IMG/VR virus record: IMGVR_UViG_3300017769_000074
Location: 1 to 30,741 of that record
DNA: 30,741 nucleotides
Strand: one strand, 5' to 3'
Source of the DNA: a virus
Shown here: positions 30,483 through 30,741 of the stretch, one piece after another
Position numbering within the stretch: the first letter of the stretch is position 1
Layout of the letters: the number at the start of each line of letters is the position of its first letter
Position numbers and translations under genes: made by a program
Notes under the pieces: generated by a model
Seen by the model: the letters and a program-made list of their open reading frames with translations, nothing else
Databases searched by the model: none
What the model was told of the DNA's origin: nothing

Positions 30483-30741
30483 GGAGAATAAATGTCAGCA
30501 CCAAATTTAACAAATATATCGACAATAACAGCAAAGTCTGCAATAATTACGATTGATAATATTGGAGTAACTATTTTAAATAATCCTGCTTCTTCTAATA
30601 AAGTATTTAAAGTATCTAGTCTTATAATTTCAAATATAGATGGCTCTAGTGCAGCAGATTTTACATTAAGAGTAGCAAAAGCAGGTGGTGCATCTTTTAA
30701 TATGTTTCAGACAGTAAGTGTCCCTGCTGATTCAGTTTTAA
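30262..30741. repeat. Right copy of diverged terminal repeat
   Basis: Aligns with 1 to ~474 as described for the left copy. Within it the fibre C-terminus has one 6-base insertion (adding two residues in the LAGGSSGLNP segment), and the next gene's early part (about codons 15-35) differs strongly while its later part is conserved. Confidence 0.85.
30492..30741 (+). CDS. Small fibre-associated structural protein, 3'-truncated by window edge
   Basis: Start after GGTTAAGGAGAATAA. 83 codons are visible. The protein begins MSAPNLTNISTITAKSA and contains FKVSSLIISNIDGSSAADFT, matching the complete 120-residue protein at 225-587. Residues ~17-30 are different in the two copies. It is either the same gene from a variant genome or a paralogue in a tandem cassette. 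Confidence 0.75.
   Translation, partial: MSAPNLTNISTITAKSAIITIDNIGVTILNNPASSNKVFKVSSLIISNIDGSSAADFTLRVAKAGGASFNMFQTVSVPADSVL

Noticed and set aside
1-30741. CRISPR array, insertion sequence, integrase/att site or diversity-generating reverse transcriptase.
   Set aside because: I found no regularly spaced direct repeats, transposase (the zinc ribbon at 27818 is fused to a phosphoesterase), recombinase or reverse transcriptase motif.
1-30741. Alternative genetic code with TGA read as Trp.
   Set aside because: Several genes end at TGA in tight ATGA overlaps with the next gene, and Trp is encoded by TGG throughout.

Overview
This window is almost certainly the whole, or nearly the whole, genome of a small tailed phage with a siphovirus-like body plan. 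About fifty genes lie on the + strand and I found no credible minus-strand gene. The DNA is AT-rich (roughly one third G+C by eye). Genes are packed tightly, with many ATGA and TAATG stop/start overlaps, mostly after AGGAG-type ribosome binding sites, and they use the standard bacterial code (TGA serves as a stop). The fibre and structural proteins resemble families common in uncultured marine phages, so a marine bacterial host is likely, but nothing in the sequence proves a host. No integrase was seen.

Layout, reading the genome as circular. Packaging and head: terS, terL, portal, a small basic protein, a MuF-like protein and a morphogenesis candidate (20.1-24.5 kb); a single small gene with its own leader and terminator (24.6-25.0 kb); then scaffold, major capsid protein and small head proteins (25.1-27.4 kb). 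Lysis: a T4-type lysozyme, a zinc-ribbon phosphoesterase, and small membrane and coiled-coil proteins that include holin candidates (27.4-29.8 kb). Fibres and appendages: 29.8 kb to the right end and 1-4.1 kb. Connector and tail: connector, terminator candidate, tube, frameshifted tail chaperones, tape measure, two large tail-tip proteins and two unknowns (4.2-15.0 kb). Early and replication: small early genes, an HTH protein, an Erf/Rad52-like annealing protein, two nucleases, a replication initiator candidate, a cytosine-5 methyltransferase and a RusA-like resolvase (15.1-20.1 kb). No polymerase or helicase is encoded, so the phage must borrow the host replisome.

The two window ends carry diverged copies of the same sequence (1 to about 474 versus 30262-30741). 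Either this is a circularly permuted genome assembled from a variable population (unit about 30.26 kb), or the fibre cassette is tandemly duplicated.

The strongest unexpected signals are genome-wide. CpG is almost absent (about 50 by hand count against roughly 800 expected) in a genome that encodes its own cytosine-5 methyltransferase, and I found no GATC site at all. Other notable items are a pair of near-identical leader elements ahead of the early operon and ahead of an isolated, moron-like gene; a classical -1 frameshift in the tail chaperone genes; a dockerin-like C-terminus on a tail protein; an apparently leaderless terS promoter; iteron-like AGGTTAAGG repeats around the initiator gene; and several stable hairpins placed after highly expressed genes.
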